From: Desmodus rotundus
Taxonomy: Eukaryota; Chordata; Mammalia; Chiroptera; Phyllostomidae
Assembly (NCBI RefSeq): GCF_022682495.2
Contig: NC_071399.1
Coordinates: 2,895,342-2,959,341, forward strand
DNA: 64,000 nt
Direction of reading: 5' to 3'
Numbering within the stretch: the stretch's first letter is position 1; each line of letters opens with the position of its first letter. Shown here in pieces: positions 11,895-25,100 of this stretch. The notes beneath the pieces were generated by a model, which had not been told where the DNA came from, did not search any database, and was given only the letters and a program-made list of their open reading frames with translations. The position numbers and the translations under genes are program-made.

Positions 11895-11900
11895 TTTATA
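11895..11900 (-). promoter_or_regulatory. TATA box of DEFB106
   Basis: The minus strand reads GACGTATAAATGTGGG 71-76 bases upstream of the DEFB106 ATG, a normal distance for a defensin with a short 5' leader. Confidence 0.6.
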
Positions 11901-14900
11901 CGTCTTTCTGGCCAGCACTGTCTTGATCGCTGAGGTGTGTCTGGGGTATCTCTGCGCTCGGCTGCATAGAGCCCACAGACCTCAGTGGGTGTCAGTCAGC
12001 AGCTCAGCAGGATTTTTTGTTTCCTTGTTTTATTCTGGAAACTTCCCAAACCAAAAATGGGGATGGAGGGAGGATAGAGGGGGGTGTACACTGACAAGCA
12101 AGCCTACACATGTGTGTCAGTCAGCAGGAACACAAGAGCTGGAACCTGGCAGCAGGGATTCCTGACCCTTCCTATGCGCCTTCGTCTCCTCAGTGGGCTC
12201 CCGTGTATGAAGATGCCACAAGGCATTGGTGCAGGGGGTGCCCAGGGCTCAGGGGATTCTGCGTGCCAGCCACGGCGTTTATGAGCTGTGCCCACTCGGC
12301 GATTGCTTCACTGAGCATTCTCGTCACCATTTCTTTTCACAAAGGTGACTCCTCCCGTGTGCTGCACACTTTACATGCCACATGCATCACCTCAGTTAAT
12401 TCTCAAACGGATCCCTGGATAGTCGAGAACTTAGTGGATGCTTGACTGAGATTTTGTGTGTGTGTATATATAGTATTTTAACTGTGAGATATGTATATAA
12501 ACCTAAGTATTCTTCAAAATCTCACATAAGAACAGGTACCACGGTTATTAACATTAATAATTATTAACGTGGATGTTACATTAGGGGTGGGTGGGGGAGG
12601 GAACATGAGAACTCGGTGCTATCTTTGCAACTTCTCAGGAAATCTGAAATCATTCCAAACTGACCATTTTCACTTGAAAAGCCTGTTATGGACTATCCAA
12701 CCCATCTATCTTCAGCCTTGGTTGTTGCCATGACACTTTCGTCAAGCACTTTCTGTGCATATGGATTCCAATCCAGTTAAGGATGATAGGCTGAAAAAAC
12801 AGGTTTTCTCTATTCCCTTTCAGACCTCACTAAAATGGGTTAAATATACAGGAAAAGACAAACCCCAGACAGTCTCAGTTACACGCGGCTTCAGTTATCT
12901 CCCTTATTACCTCAGTGGCTCACCGATCTCCCCTGTCACAAAGTGGGTCTCCGACAGCAAGTGAGGGCTGCAAACCTGATACAGTTGGACTCCGGCACCA
13001 GTGATGGCTCCCCAGGCGACGGACATGCCCCTTCATGGTAGGATTTCCCGTGGCTTCTATTGTAAACCAGGAAGACCACTGTCTCAGTCTGTTCTGCCTG
13101 CTGGAACAAAACAGACACCAGCGGCTTATAAACACCAAACACCTGTGTCTCATAGTTCCAGAGGCTGCGGGTGCAAGATCGGGGGGCCAGGCTTCCAGGT
13201 TGCAGACTGCAACTGTTCCTTCTGTCCTCCCGTGGCCCAAGGGGACAGGAATCTCTCTGGGGTCTCTCTTATCAGGGCCTGATAGGAATCCCATTCATGA
13301 GGGAGTAGCACCTGCTCACCTCCCAAAGGCCCCGACTCCTAACACCATCACTGTGGGAGTCAGGATTGAAATGTTAGAATTGTGTATGAGTATAAGGGGG
13401 AGGGGTGTGGCACAAGCATCGGGTCACAATGTAGAGGGTCAGAGCTCACACAAAGAGCCACCTCCCCCTCCTGAAGGAAGAACAGCACTGCAATCCTCCT
13501 TGTTCACACCTCGCCACGGACGGGAAGGTTAGTTTGATGAGTGAAGGCTCTGGACAGGAGTGTGGTGAGTTCCAGGGCTGGGGGCTGACCAAGGGGGAAG
13601 AGGTCACCCAGCAAGCGTGATTGGGTTTGCATGGGGGGAGCAGCCCCTTCAGAAGGGCACCTCCTAGAAACAGTGAGCCGAGGCCATCAACCAAAGGCCA
13701 AGGGAAGGCCCAGCAGAGTCTGGGCTCAGGTGTGCAGCCAATGGTGCTCAGCAGCAAGGTGGGAGCTGGAGGTCAGAGAACTCAGAGGTGGCAGCAGTCA
13801 AGAGTCTTCCACGGCTACAGGGTTGGTTTGCACAGAGCGGGTGCAGTTTTGGGGCGTAGGCAAAGCAGGCAGCCCCTAAATGGCTAAACAAATGCTTATT
13901 TGCTCTACACTCAAAGCAATTGGACATGGAAGAGTTTGAGTTTGGAACCACAGCCCAGGTTGCTCTGAGCTAAAGAAGTAAACACTGCAAGGAACAACCT
14001 CCAGGGCACAGGTGTGGCCAGTGACCGAACAAGGAAGCCTTGTGGGGACAAGTCTTTATAGCCAGGCAGCTTCAAGACACCCACAGCCATCTTACTTTTC
14101 TGAGACTGAAAGTCCAGCCCCAGTAAAGAGCAGCTACATAATTTTCTGGGCCTAGTGCAGAGTGAAACTTCACGGTCTCGTGCTCCAAAAGCAGGGGAAA
14201 GATGCCGTCCCCCCAGAAAGTTTTCTCCCCTCCTCTAGATATTTTTTATGTTCTACTTAATCTCCCACTCCCTTCGGCCCGGGGATACTTGAGGAACACT
14301 TGCAGACCCCCACAGGTGTCTGGGAGGGGGGCCCACGTTGACACTCTGCATATAGGTGGGGCCCCACTGCCTACTGAATTGTCCCCTCCTGCCAGCTGCT
14401 GCTGGACCAGTGTGCCCCACCCCAGAGAAAGTCAGGCCAGGCATTTTCCTTCCCATGGGCTTGCCACCTCGACCATGGTGACAGGGCGGCCCCCAAGGAT
14501 AGCCCAGCCTGTGAGGCAGCAGTACTGAACTGAGGGTAGGGAGAGGCTCACACCTGCTCTGGCCCTGCTGTCTCAGGGAGGGCTAGATCAAGGCCCTGCT
14601 GTGTCCTGACACCCAGGTCCCAGCCGGGATAGATAATGGTGGTAGCTGTTCCTGGGAGGAAGTAGAAAGGAGGAGGCCATGTGGGCCCAGAAACAGGGTG
14701 GGAGCCCGCCCAGGAAGGTGAGGATGGAAGGACCACGGGAACATATGGTAGCCAAGCTCCAAGGCCCCAGCGTGCTCCTGGTCCCATCAGCCTTCATCAC
14801 AAAGCAGATCATTGAAGGTAAACTCGAGAATTTCCACGCACTGAGTGCAGAGTAGTGAGCTCCAAGGCGGGGAAGGGCTGTGTGACCACATTCATCGTGA

Positions 14901-16029
14901 CTGCCTGCTCCAGGTCGCTACAAATGCCTACATGAGGAAAAGCATTGGGCTCCTCTCTACCCCTAGCACACACATATCAGCGTGTGTTCCTGAGGCTGAA
15001 CCTCTGGCAAAGCAGCGAAGCAAACCCAGCGATCGGCTCCGTTGATTTCTCTACTCCAGAAAAGCTTCCTCAGGAATTAGTGGACCTGCAAAGCAGTTTA
15101 CAGAGCAGTTGGGCTCCATGCTGGATAGAGAGAAAAGTGAGTGGAGTCCTAGTCGAAACAGCCAGGCACTCTGATAAGCACATCACGTGATCTCAGATAA
15201 TTCCCTCCCATATCCTATGAAGGAGGTATCATTTTTACATCCTCATTTTAAGGGTGAGGAAAGTGAGGTTCAAAAAAATTAAGTGACTTGTTCAAAGTCA
15301 GGTAATTAAAAAGTCAATCTGTCTGATGTCCAAGTCTACATTTGTAAATCACCCTGTTTTTTATTCCAGAAACGAAGGACGGAGCATTGTGCAGGCATGG
15401 GCAACGGGATGGGACTGATTTGGGGGTACAGTGACGTGACTACGGCTTCTGATACCATGTTCTTAGTGAACATGAAGGATGTGGTGATCGTGCGTGATGT
15501 TGCTACAGGCTCAGGGACTCAGGCTACCTTGGTTGCTTTCCCTCCTTTCTCTGTGGGACAGGTACAAGCAGTAGAAACGAAAGGTGGGACAGGCACAGTT
15601 CACCTTGCCGGGCTCGGGCCAGGCCTCCCTCTCTGCCCTCCAGATGTTCTGACCACGTTTGTCTCGTCATCACAGTAGAGTCGAACAGCAGTCTGGAGAG
15701 GCAGTGGGCTCTCCGTCAGTAAAGGAGGGTGACACTCCTACTTCCTGGAGAGCAGGGCACTGCTTCATGTGCCCTGGTCTTCCAACTCCTGGCCTGGTGT
15801 CCCTTCCACTCCCCCAGGCAGGTCCCCCACAATGTAAGGCTTGAGGGAGGCCGAGGGCTATTATCCATCATGACTGCCCTTGAACTTGGGAAATGGAGCA
15901 TGTAAGTGTGCTCTCTTTGTTGATTCACTTCACTGACCAGGAGCAGACCACATTGCTGTCAAATATAAGTGAGCTGCTTGTCCTCTCAAAGAGGCCCTGC
16001 GCCCTTGTTCTGAAGAGTCTTTGTCAGCC
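11901..16029. other. Intergenic region between DEFB106 and DEFB105, old repeats
   Basis: No gene seen. A probable L1M 3' end lies at about 12470-12700 (GGTGCTATCTTTGCAACTTC). An old interspersed repeat occupies about 13080-13430, with the familiar mammalian words CATAGTTCCAGAGGCTG and CCCATTCATGAGGGAG. A MIR element lies at about 15165-15310. A 93-codon open frame at 15397-15678 has no recognisable domain. An AAATATAAG word near 15960 could serve as a weak TATA for DEFB105. Confidence 0.5.
15165..15310 (-). mobile_element. MIR SINE remnant
   Basis: Core words resemble MIR: ATCCTATGAAGGAGGTATCA, then AGGGTGAGGAAAGTGAGG and AAGTGACTTGTTCAAAGTCA. Confidence 0.6.
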
Positions 16030-18678
16030 ATGGCCCCGCACAGGAAGCTGTTGTATTTTGTCTTTGTCTTTTTCTTCATGTTGGTTCAATGTCCACCAGG
16101 TAAATGGGAATGGGTGGGAATTTGATGGCAGAGCATAAGGTTTGATGATTCTTCTCTGTGCCACCCTAAAACTGAGAGGAATGGTCAGCTCCCTGCTGTG
16201 CTTTGCATGGGAAAGTCTTGAACTTGCTGTGGAATTTTCTAAGAGCAAACAGCTATTCCTTTTTTTAAAAAAACACTTCTCCCTGCTTACCAGGAGTAGA
16301 ATCAATCTGCAAGCCCTATGCGGGCTCTCCCTGACAGAAGCTCTGTGGGATTGGGGATACTGTTTTATACAGTGCTATTCCCTGCATTGATCTTGATTTC
16401 CAAAATGTGCTTTGTTCTGATTTAGGGTGCCCGGCAGGACTCGAATATTCCCAGCCCTTCCCAGGAGGTAAGTTCAGTCCTGCGTGTTCTGATTTTCCTT
16501 TAGGGACTCTGGCCAGTCAGCTCCCTCTCACTTCCAGAGACAAGCGAGCGATGGAGATAGCAGTGAAGATAGAACTGCCTGAACTTCGCTAAGGCTTGAC
16601 TTTTCTTCCTCCTATTCCCAGCATCCTACTTGGATTTTCTATTTCCCAGGGAAATCTCTGTGTGACTGGATTTTAATCTTGGCCACAGAGATTTGGACCT
16701 GTTGGCTCCTCTCATTAGCTCATGGCGACCTCTAAACCCAGGTCACAGGATTAAGCTTGGACTGACTGATGAGCATTGACCTGGGGACCTGCTTGTCCAC
16801 CTCTTACAGGCTCCTTCCCAAATCCAGTGAAGCATGAAACAAATGCATGTTACTGGTCTAAGAAGGTCCAACAAAGGAGTGTTCTAGAACCATTCAGTGA
16901 AAACTCCCCCTCTTAGAGAATGGCTGTTCTTAATGGAGAGCCCATGCGTTTTTGTTTGTGTTTTTTGGTGGACTCATACAGGAATAAAGCATATTATAAA
17001 CAAAATGAAAAAAATAATGTTATTCAGGAACTGCAAACAGAATTGAAAAGTGTTCAGACAGAATTTCAGAGTGAGAAAAATTAAGGCTGATACTAGTCGC
17101 TGAGTGTTCTCACTATGCACCTGGCAGTCTATTAACAACTCGATGTGGATTATCTCATTTAATCTTCACAACTTCCCTAGGAGGTAGGTACTGTTATAAC
17201 TGCCCATTTTGCAGATAATGAAACAGGGAAGTAGGTGAGCTAGTAAGTAACTTTGCCCAGGGGTTACAAATAATGAGTGCTAAGCCAGGCTTCTGACTGA
17301 AGACATCAGAGTCCTCAGTTTTAATAGTGTGATTCTCAGCCAGGTAGAAGGGCGCCGACACTACTCCCAAGCACAGGCAGCACACAGAGTTCTCAACACA
17401 CCGTGCAGCACAGGATGTAACACTCGGACCACACACTCCCTGACAAGCGCAGACGCTGTCATTCAGAATCATTTCGCCCAACCCACTGGGTACCACCTGC
17501 ATATAAACATCTCCAGAGAGGGTTATCAGGCTGATAGGGGAAGAGTGGGTGTTCTTGTGCTGCTGCCCATGGCCTTGAAGAGATAATTCCTGGTATTGCA
17601 GAGTAGACCAGATTGGAACACCACATCATTTCATGTCTTACCTGCATCTAAGGCTGAAAATGCTGATTCTCTCCTGCCTCTCGCAGGAAGACAGGCTGAG
17701 GCCCCAAAGCACAGCCTTCAGCAAATCTAGGTGAAGAGAGGTGGAGCTTACAGAAGCAGGGACTGCATGGCAGGTACTACAGAAGATCCCAGGTGAGGAA
17801 GGACATGGACATTTAGCAGTAGAAAAATCATAAAAGTAGGAGCTAGATGTAAACAAGGAATTGAGGAGTCTGAGATTTGGCTATTGAGTGGAGGGCCCCT
17901 GGAGCCTCAGAATTGTATTGCAGAGAAGGTACAGGGTAGAGAAGAGACACTGGTTCTTTCTAGTGTCATCAGGAGACTTTTGGTGGCATCTGTGGTTGGC
18001 AGAAGGGCGTCTTCAGTAGAAGTTTAGTTTTTGTCTTTCCTCGTTTCCAAAGTAGGCTAGAGGCAAAGTCACAGGGACTTTGTTTCAGAGGCCACCGGAA
18101 TTTTTGTCCCAGTTGTGGTGAGTGCACAGCATGGAGGAGAAGAGGGGCTGATGTGAGTCTGGGCTTGCTAGAGCAGAGGTGGGGGAATGGCTTTGACTCT
18201 GACAGTGAACTTCACAAAGGGACAAACAAGGTAGTCCCCAGGGAGCACAGTAAGTTCCAACACGACATCTGTACTGTGAGGTTCTGTAATCTCTGCAATG
18301 CCGGTGGTGGCCCTTTGACCAGGCAGCCTGAGAAACACAAGGAGAACAGGGGTGCTACCTGACTCTTGCTGGAAAATGAACTGTCTCCAACTCCTTTTTG
18401 AAAACAGCAGAGCTCTTTGAAAAATCTAGGCTAGTTCTTGAAAACACGCTCTTGCATCCTAACTACACCCCCTCCCCTTGGTGGCCCCTGGCCTTGTCCC
18501 CATTCCCAGAGCCCCAGGAAAGGCACAGGAGCAGTTCTTTCTCGGTGCAGGTGAGTTTGCGGCTTGTGAGTCATGCAGACTGGGCCGGGGCAAGTGCAGA
18601 CGGATGTGCACGGAGGACGAGAAGGTGGTTGGCGTCTGCAAGCTGAACTTCTTCTGCTGCCGCCGGAGGATCGACTGA
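16030..18678 (+). CDS. DEFB105: Beta-defensin 105
   Basis: There are three coding exons: 16030-16099, 16426-16467 and 18551-18678, all joining in phase 1 with GT-AG borders, giving 79 residues. Exon 1 encodes the signal peptide MAPHRKLLYFVFVFFFMLVQ. Exon 2 encodes CPAGLEYSQPFPG. Exon 3 encodes GEFAACESCRLGRGKCRRMC and ends KLNFFCCRRRID. The order, three-exon structure, GLxxSQPFP linker and CESCxLGRGKCR block identify DEFB105; the human protein has 78 residues. The third exon carries seven cysteines, as in human, including the terminal CC pair. This is a secreted cationic peptide, mainly epididymal in other mammals. No stop, frameshift or splice defect is visible. It lies about 4.2 kb from DEFB106, transcribed in the opposite direction. 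Confidence 0.95.
17120..17270 (-). mobile_element. MIR SINE remnant in DEFB105 intron 2
   Basis: MIR-like words include TTATCTCATTTAATCTTCAC, GGAGGTAGGTACTGTTAT and CATTTTGCAGATAATGAAAC. Confidence 0.65.
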
Positions 18679-20624
18679 GCCAGACCTCAGCCCCGGAAGC
18701 AGGACTGGTAATTCGAAGAAGGTGAAGAGAAGTTCTGTGGCTTAACAAAGCCACCCAATGCATGAGTGTCAGGGTCCTTCTCCTTCCTCTTTCCCCTTGT
18801 TATGTGTCTTTGCTTATTTTTAAAGATGATCGTGAAAAACCCCAGACATGCATGGTTACCTAACAGCCTGGGGACGTGCATGTCTCCAGAGTTTCAGTCA
18901 GACACTACCACGATCTACAATATTTGGAGCATGTCTGATGAGTGATGAAAGTTCCCACACACTCCTCACATGACACATGATCACTGTAAGAAGTGTATTG
19001 TATTTCTATCTACGTTGGAAGTATTGAGACCCCAAGGTGTTTCCTCAAGGTCATAGCCGAGCCAGCGAAGGATGCACACCACACTGCCACGCAGAGTGTG
19101 TCTACCCGCGTGTAATGGTTCTCACAAAACAGGAGCACATCGGTGATGGGGAGTGATGATTCCGCGGGGCACAATAAACGGCTTTTTCCACACACTGCTT
19201 GGTGGACCGACAGATGGTCATGTCCTGATTGTGGCACTTGTGATGCACTTATAAAACAACTCGCACCACCTCAGTTAATGCCATGCCCACCTTTGTCTTT
19301 TGTGTGCCAGTGAATGAAAACATCGGAGCCACTTCAACACGTTCAGCATGGAATGTACCTGAAGGGTTGACTGTGTACGTTTTTCCTTAGGAAAAGCAAT
19401 GTGAAGCTTCATACAACAAAGGTCCAAAGTACCAGTCCTCTGAGCCGCGACCCAGACTGGATCGCTCAGTCTGAAGGACATAATAAAGAATAGAGTGGAA
19501 ATAAATGAAGTGGAGACTAAAAAACAATAAAGAAAATCACCAAAACCCAAAGCCTTTTCCTTTTTTTTTAAATGATGAACACGATAGACACACCTGTAGC
19601 TAGACTGACCAAGGAAAAAAGAGAGAGAACACTCGAATGACTGAAACCAGAAATGAGAGACCATTACTACTGACCTCACAGAAATAAAAAGTATCACAAG
19701 GGATTGCTACAAACAAGGGAATGGTGGCATTTTATATAACTTAGAGGAAATGCAGATAGTTCTAGGAAAACATATGGGGGGCCTAGAAAATATGACTACT
19801 TTTCCACCCACCTTCTAATCTCTTCTGGCTGGGCTAATAATCAGACTAGCAGAGGCCAATTAACAGGAGAAAATCAAAATTTTAATATGTGTCCATGAAA
19901 ATTCCAAAGGCAGTGAGGCAACGCTGAGTAAAAGCAATTCGGAGGAAGGAGAAAAGGCGGCAAGAGAGTGTCAGATTTCAGGGGTGAGAGTGGGTGACTG
20001 ACAGGTAGTTGAAGAGCAAGGGAACAAAACGGCAAGAAAGCAATGGGACACTGGGAGGATGTAGCCAAAAGGCCCCTACCTGACAATTCTTGCTTACCAC
20101 ACTTATTTCAACTTAGACAAGATGTCTTAAGATTCCCTTCCTGCAGCAGGTTTTTCTGTCTGAATCTCTTGGGCAGGAAAGCGGGGAGGGTCAAAAGTTC
20201 TTTCTGAGTCTGTTTCGTCATAAACAGCTCAAAACCAGCATATTAAAAAAGCAACTCCGAGATGGCAAATGTTGGTCCCTTCAACATAAATACCAACACT
20301 GACTGAAGAATAAGCAAAACAAAAAGTCTGAATAGACCTCGAACAGGAGAATGAACTAGTGTAAGAGAACACGTCTTACCGTGAGAAACCGAGCATCAGA
20401 TGGCTTCTCTGATGAATTCTGAAAATGCTACTCCATTTTCTTCTGGCTGGCATGTTTTTTCGGATGAGAAGTTTGCTTCACCCCTTCCCAGTGATCCCCC
20501 TCACACCCAGTGGTCACGGACCCCCTCTGTGCGCCTTTCCTTTGGCCAGTGACGGAGGTCTGGTGGTGGTGGTGGTTTTAAATCTCCTTTCCCCAGCCTG
20601 ATTTTGTTTCTTTTTTTTTTACAG
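18679..20624. other. Intergenic after DEFB105
   Basis: No gene recognised. It contains the L1 ORF2 fragment near 19.5-19.7 kb and otherwise AT-rich unique-looking sequence. Confidence 0.5.
19490..19735 (+). mobile_element. L1 ORF2 fragment
   Basis: The words GGAAATAAATGAAGTGGAGA, TAGCTAGACTGACCAAGG and CACAGAAATAAAAAGTATCA match the conserved start of mammalian L1 ORF2. The reading frame is broken. Confidence 0.7.
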
Positions 20625-21633
20625 GGTCTGCACGTTTGCCCTTAAAGCACTAGGAAAGAGCATTGGTTCCTTCCCACTGAATGGTAAGGCTATTTTTTCC
20701 AATATGGGAAAAGGATTCTGGCAGAATTTTGTGCCTGTCTCACTGTGGCTACTTACTGTTCCCCTCACCCCAGCCTACACGGAGGGGGGTGTTTTTTTCA
20801 GGTGATCTGTTCAGTCTGTTATGTTTTGTGTGAGCACCGGGTGAGGTCCGTGAGAAAGAACTTGGATGTCAAAGGTGTTCCATGTTCTCTTTCTAGTTTA
20901 CTCTTGCTCTCAGCAATTCCTCACAGACTTACCTGAATCGTTTCACCAGTGTCTGGTGGAATTTACCTCAGGCAAGTGAGTGCTCATGTCTTATTTTTCT
21001 TGGAGCTTCCCCCTTAATCTTAGACATGAGGAGGGTAAGCCAGCGGTGGCTCAGCTTTCTGGTGAGTTCCAGAAACTAAGTATTTGCAGCCCACCCTGCA
21101 TTTTGGTGTGTGTTGGGTTGATGTGGGAATGCATTCTTTCCATCTTTGTACATCCTAAGCAGAAGCCATCCTCTTATTAATAAAAATTCCATTTCTTAAA
21201 AAGATAAAGAGATATTCAAATTTTCTGCTAATTCATGTGTCAATTTTGGTAAGTTGAAGTTTTGAAGGAACTTTTCCATTTTTATGGAAGCTGTTGACTG
21301 TTTAGGCAGACAGGTGTTAATAATGTTTTCTTGCAGTATTTTAGGTGGGAAGGGCTTTCTCATGGGTGCAGCCCTTTGACCTCTAGTTAGCTACTCAAGA
21401 ATCGGTTTGTGACTTGGGACACTTCCTTATGGACAGGGAAGAGCTCACACAGCCTCGACCAAGATTATCAGCTTGTGTGGAAATATTTTTCCCTGTTTCA
21501 GGCCCAAAGAAGGCTCTTTTGTCTTTGCTACAGTGTGTGTGTCTCATATGGCACCTGGCCAACCCCACTGTCATTTCCATCCTCCGCCAGGAGGGGGCAG
21601 TGTTCCTGCCCCAGCAGCTTGAGAGGGGTGCAG
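20625..21633 (+). pseudogene. Three phase-linked exons of an unidentified gene
   Basis: Three exons are suggested by good splice signals and matching phases. They are 20625-20683 (acceptor after a T10 tract and ACAG, donor ATG/GTAAGG), 20897-20971 (acceptor TTTCTAG, donor TCAG/GCAAGT, a GC donor) and 21502-21633 (acceptor TGTTTCAG, donor GCAG/GTAAGC). All internal joins are phase 1 and no stop codon appears. The chain begins CTFALKALGKSIGSFPLN, continues SCSQQFLTDLPESFHQC, then KKALLSLLQCVCLIWHLANP and ends VFLPQQLERGAG. The leucine-rich helical look would suit an armadillo/HEAT-type repeat, but I do not recognise the family. No start or stop exon was found nearby. It may be a fragment of a duplicated gene or internal exons of a long gene. 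Confidence 0.45.
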
Positions 21634-22101
21634 GTAAGCCAGTGGCCCAGCATTGGCCACTTTCTAAACAGTAATTACTCCCAGCACCGATTAGTAACTG
21701 CTCTGTGAATTTTATAAGAGGGTAAGTTGTGTGTGAAATCCTAGGTAAGAAGAAAAGAAGCAGTGGTTATAGATTTTATAGAGGTAGTGGTACTTGAGTT
21801 GGGGCTTGAAGACAAAATAGGGGACGTCCAGGCAGAGATGCAGACTGGAGTATTCCAGGCAGGAAGACAGTGTTCTCTGCCGTTCTCGCCCATTAGTGCT
21901 AGCAGGTCAAATCCGATTCGCCAGCCCACGCAGTATTTAATGGGGCATGGAGCATAGTTGATTCTTAATAAACACTACAAGCCCAAGTTACTTCTCACCC
22001 CTGCGGAGCTGTGGAAGTTGTTTTAATCAACTTTCTTGTTCAAAGAGCTGAGTTCCAGTGCCAGCACCTCCCTCGCCCTCTCTCCACTGACGCCTGGCGC
22101 C

Positions 22102-25100
22102 ATGAGAATCTTCCCCTTAACCATTGCTGGCCTCCTTCTTCTTGCTCAGATCTTCTCAGGTAAGGAGGAAATTCTTATAAATGTAAGAATGACAGACTGT
22201 TCAGGATCTGTCTTTTTAGAAGAAAGTGCGGCTTTTAGAAAAGTGCACGTCTTACCCCTTATTTTAAAAAGGACCCATGAGGGACCAGTTACTGGAAATC
22301 CTTCCCTGAGGTCAGACTCAGCACGATGGGACCACACGGGCCCAGACAGTCTCTAACCAGAGAGAATCTAGTTAATTGCCCCGAAAGCTCTGCAAAGTGT
22401 TCAGACTCCTTTCCGTTCAGGGCCCTTTCCTCCTCTGCATCCTTCCACCCAGCTCCAGTGTCTGCCAAAGTGATTGCTGCAAACGGAGAGAAGCTCTCGG
22501 AGGCAAATTCCAAACACACTTGGCAACTTAAGGAACTACGGCCTTTGTAGCTTCAAGGAACTTATGGCAGTAGGTTCTTAACAGTCTATTTTAACCATGT
22601 CTCACTAATTTGTCTGAAGCTCCTAATCTTAGAGTATTTTGGGCTTTCTTTCTAGCTCTCACACACCCATGGAAAATTACATCATTTAATGCACTAACAT
22701 CTTGATTAGTTTGCTTTTAAGTTCTAGAGACCTTTGCAATGGTCTCTGTCTGTTCCGTAAGACCTGGAATCCAACCCTGAGAACATTTTCTGTCCTGCCC
22801 TGCTCAACTGTCCTTCACTCCTGTTACAAAGCCGCTCCCTACAGGACTCTCCGTGGTTCCCGGATTTCTATCTACACTTATTTACTGCGCATTTGGGTCT
22901 CAGGAGGCCTAACAAACCAATAGATACTGAATGTGTGCCTACCACTTATGGGAAGCTGTACTGGGAACCATAACAAAGACAGGTAAAATGGAAATAAAAA
23001 TGGAAGTAGAGCATGGCTTTTGCCCTTAATTTGCTTGAATTTTATTGGTCTATTATTTCTGTGTTGGTCAGAAATGGGTAATAGTAAATAGGCATTCAAA
23101 CTGTAGAAACATTTAAAACTGTTGATACATTTAAAATGTAGAAAGTGAATGTACAGGACGGGAAGATGCACAAGGACTGTAACACTGAACGGTTCTTGTA
23201 AGTGCCATATATGATGCCAAGGTCAGAGAGAAGCTGTGATGTGGAAGCGGGGTCCTCACTGGGGGGTTGGGAAGGGCTTCCTGGGTGGTGGTATTAGCAT
23301 CGCAATTTTGCAAGCAGCCAGGAGAGAAGGAAGACGGGAGCTGAGAGTGATGCCCTCGCATTTCCAAGTCTCACTTGTAGAATCAAGTCACTTAGCTTCT
23401 TCTGCAGTCTCTTTCCTTGGAGGTCACAGACTGGGTCCAGGGAGGGGAAGCACTGTCCTCTCCAACCCTTTTCATCAGGACACAGGTCCCCAAGAGCTCC
23501 CTACCCCTCACTCAGCTGAGACACATTTGAGTGCCTGCAGTAAGGACAGTGGCACAGAGCAGGACCACGGCCACCACCGCAGTGACCAGAGACTCTCAGA
23601 GGCGGAAGTGAGTTTAATGATCAACATACAACGTAATACAAACAAACTATTAGGCCAAGGTATTTGAGGTCGATCTCACTCGCAGTCCTCATAAGCTGTA
23701 TGACTCTGTCCCACAATCTCCCTTCTATAAATGGTAAGGGCAATAGGGTTGTTTGTAAGGTTAATACACTTGTTATATTAATTAGAGGCCAACTGGTCTT
23801 AACAAGGTAGAGTGGCTGAAAAAAAGAGTTTATTTCCCTCTCACGTCAAAGTCCAAAAATAGGCAAGCTGACGAAGCTGTGTCCTTCAAGTCAAGTTGGC
23901 CCTAGGGAGGAAGGCCAACTTCGCCATCCTAAATGTGTGACTGTTTGTCTGCTTTTAAAGATGCTCTACAGGAGAAGCTAAAAGGTAAGTAAAGAACATG
24001 ATGAAAAAGACCACAGAAAAGCAGCTCACATCTTTTCACTTGTACATCATTGGTCCATACAGAAACGGAGAGACAGGCACTGATGTCTTCAGCTAAGTAT
24101 CCACGAGCCCAGCCAAAGCGCACAGGACCTATTACCAAAAGTGTAAAGGGAAAGACAACTGCTTGGGGACAGTCTGACAACCTCTCTGTTTATGTGAACT
24201 GCTGAAACAGTGCCAGGCACGTGCTCTGTGCTCTGATGGAATTAACTGTCATTAGGTCTTGTTTTCACTGTGCTTGTCACTATTGTTCTCATCATCTGCC
24301 CCAAGTCACCTCATGCATGTCTCGTGTCAGGCAACTGCGCAGATGCCTGATACATTTTAATGATCTATAACTCACAATACCCCAGGTTCGACTTTGGATT
24401 GTTTAAATCTTTTCTCCTTACTTTGGGTAGAAATCTAAGTCTTCACAATTTCTTTCCTTTGATCTGAGTCCTGACTTGGACATGAATGAGCTTAATGTCC
24501 CTTCAGCGTGGTGATGCCTCAGGTATATAACAGCTAATACGCACCTTTCCCTCCCCAATTTCTCTTTCCAAGAACGAACATAGTAAACATTACTCCTTGG
24601 GAGGGTAACCTCAGTACCACATTCCTTCTGTCTGTGGACCCCAAGCTGTGAAACTCCACAACCACATGCCAACGCACACTGCTCATCATTGGCCAGCCTG
24701 CAGTGTAAACGGCACGGGCTTTACCTTTTGCTACATATCAGGGACTATGAATTTGCAGATGTTAAAAGAAACCATTTATTGGAAAGAATTGTTTATTTAA
24801 ACGAGAAAGTATATTATTTCCCTCCTAGGAAGGAACATTCTATTTCCTGTGTATTAGAAATGATTGTGAGAAAGGGAACTCTTTTCAGTTGTTGTTTGGT
24901 TTTCCTGAGTGAACATCAAGTCAGGGCATAGCTGCTCAGGTGACGTCTGCTTCTTTGAGACTTATACTCTGCCTCCAGGAGATTCATAACGGGGGGATTA
25001 TGCATTTGGTCTGGGTGATATGACTTGGTCTTTTGGCAATTAATTGCTGGATAACTGAAGAGTACTTGCTTTCTCCACTCAGCCAGGGGAGGAATTCAAA

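Noticed and set aside
15397..15678. 93-codon frame beginning GNGMGLIWGYSDV
   Set aside because: No splice or promoter support and no recognised family; treated as chance.
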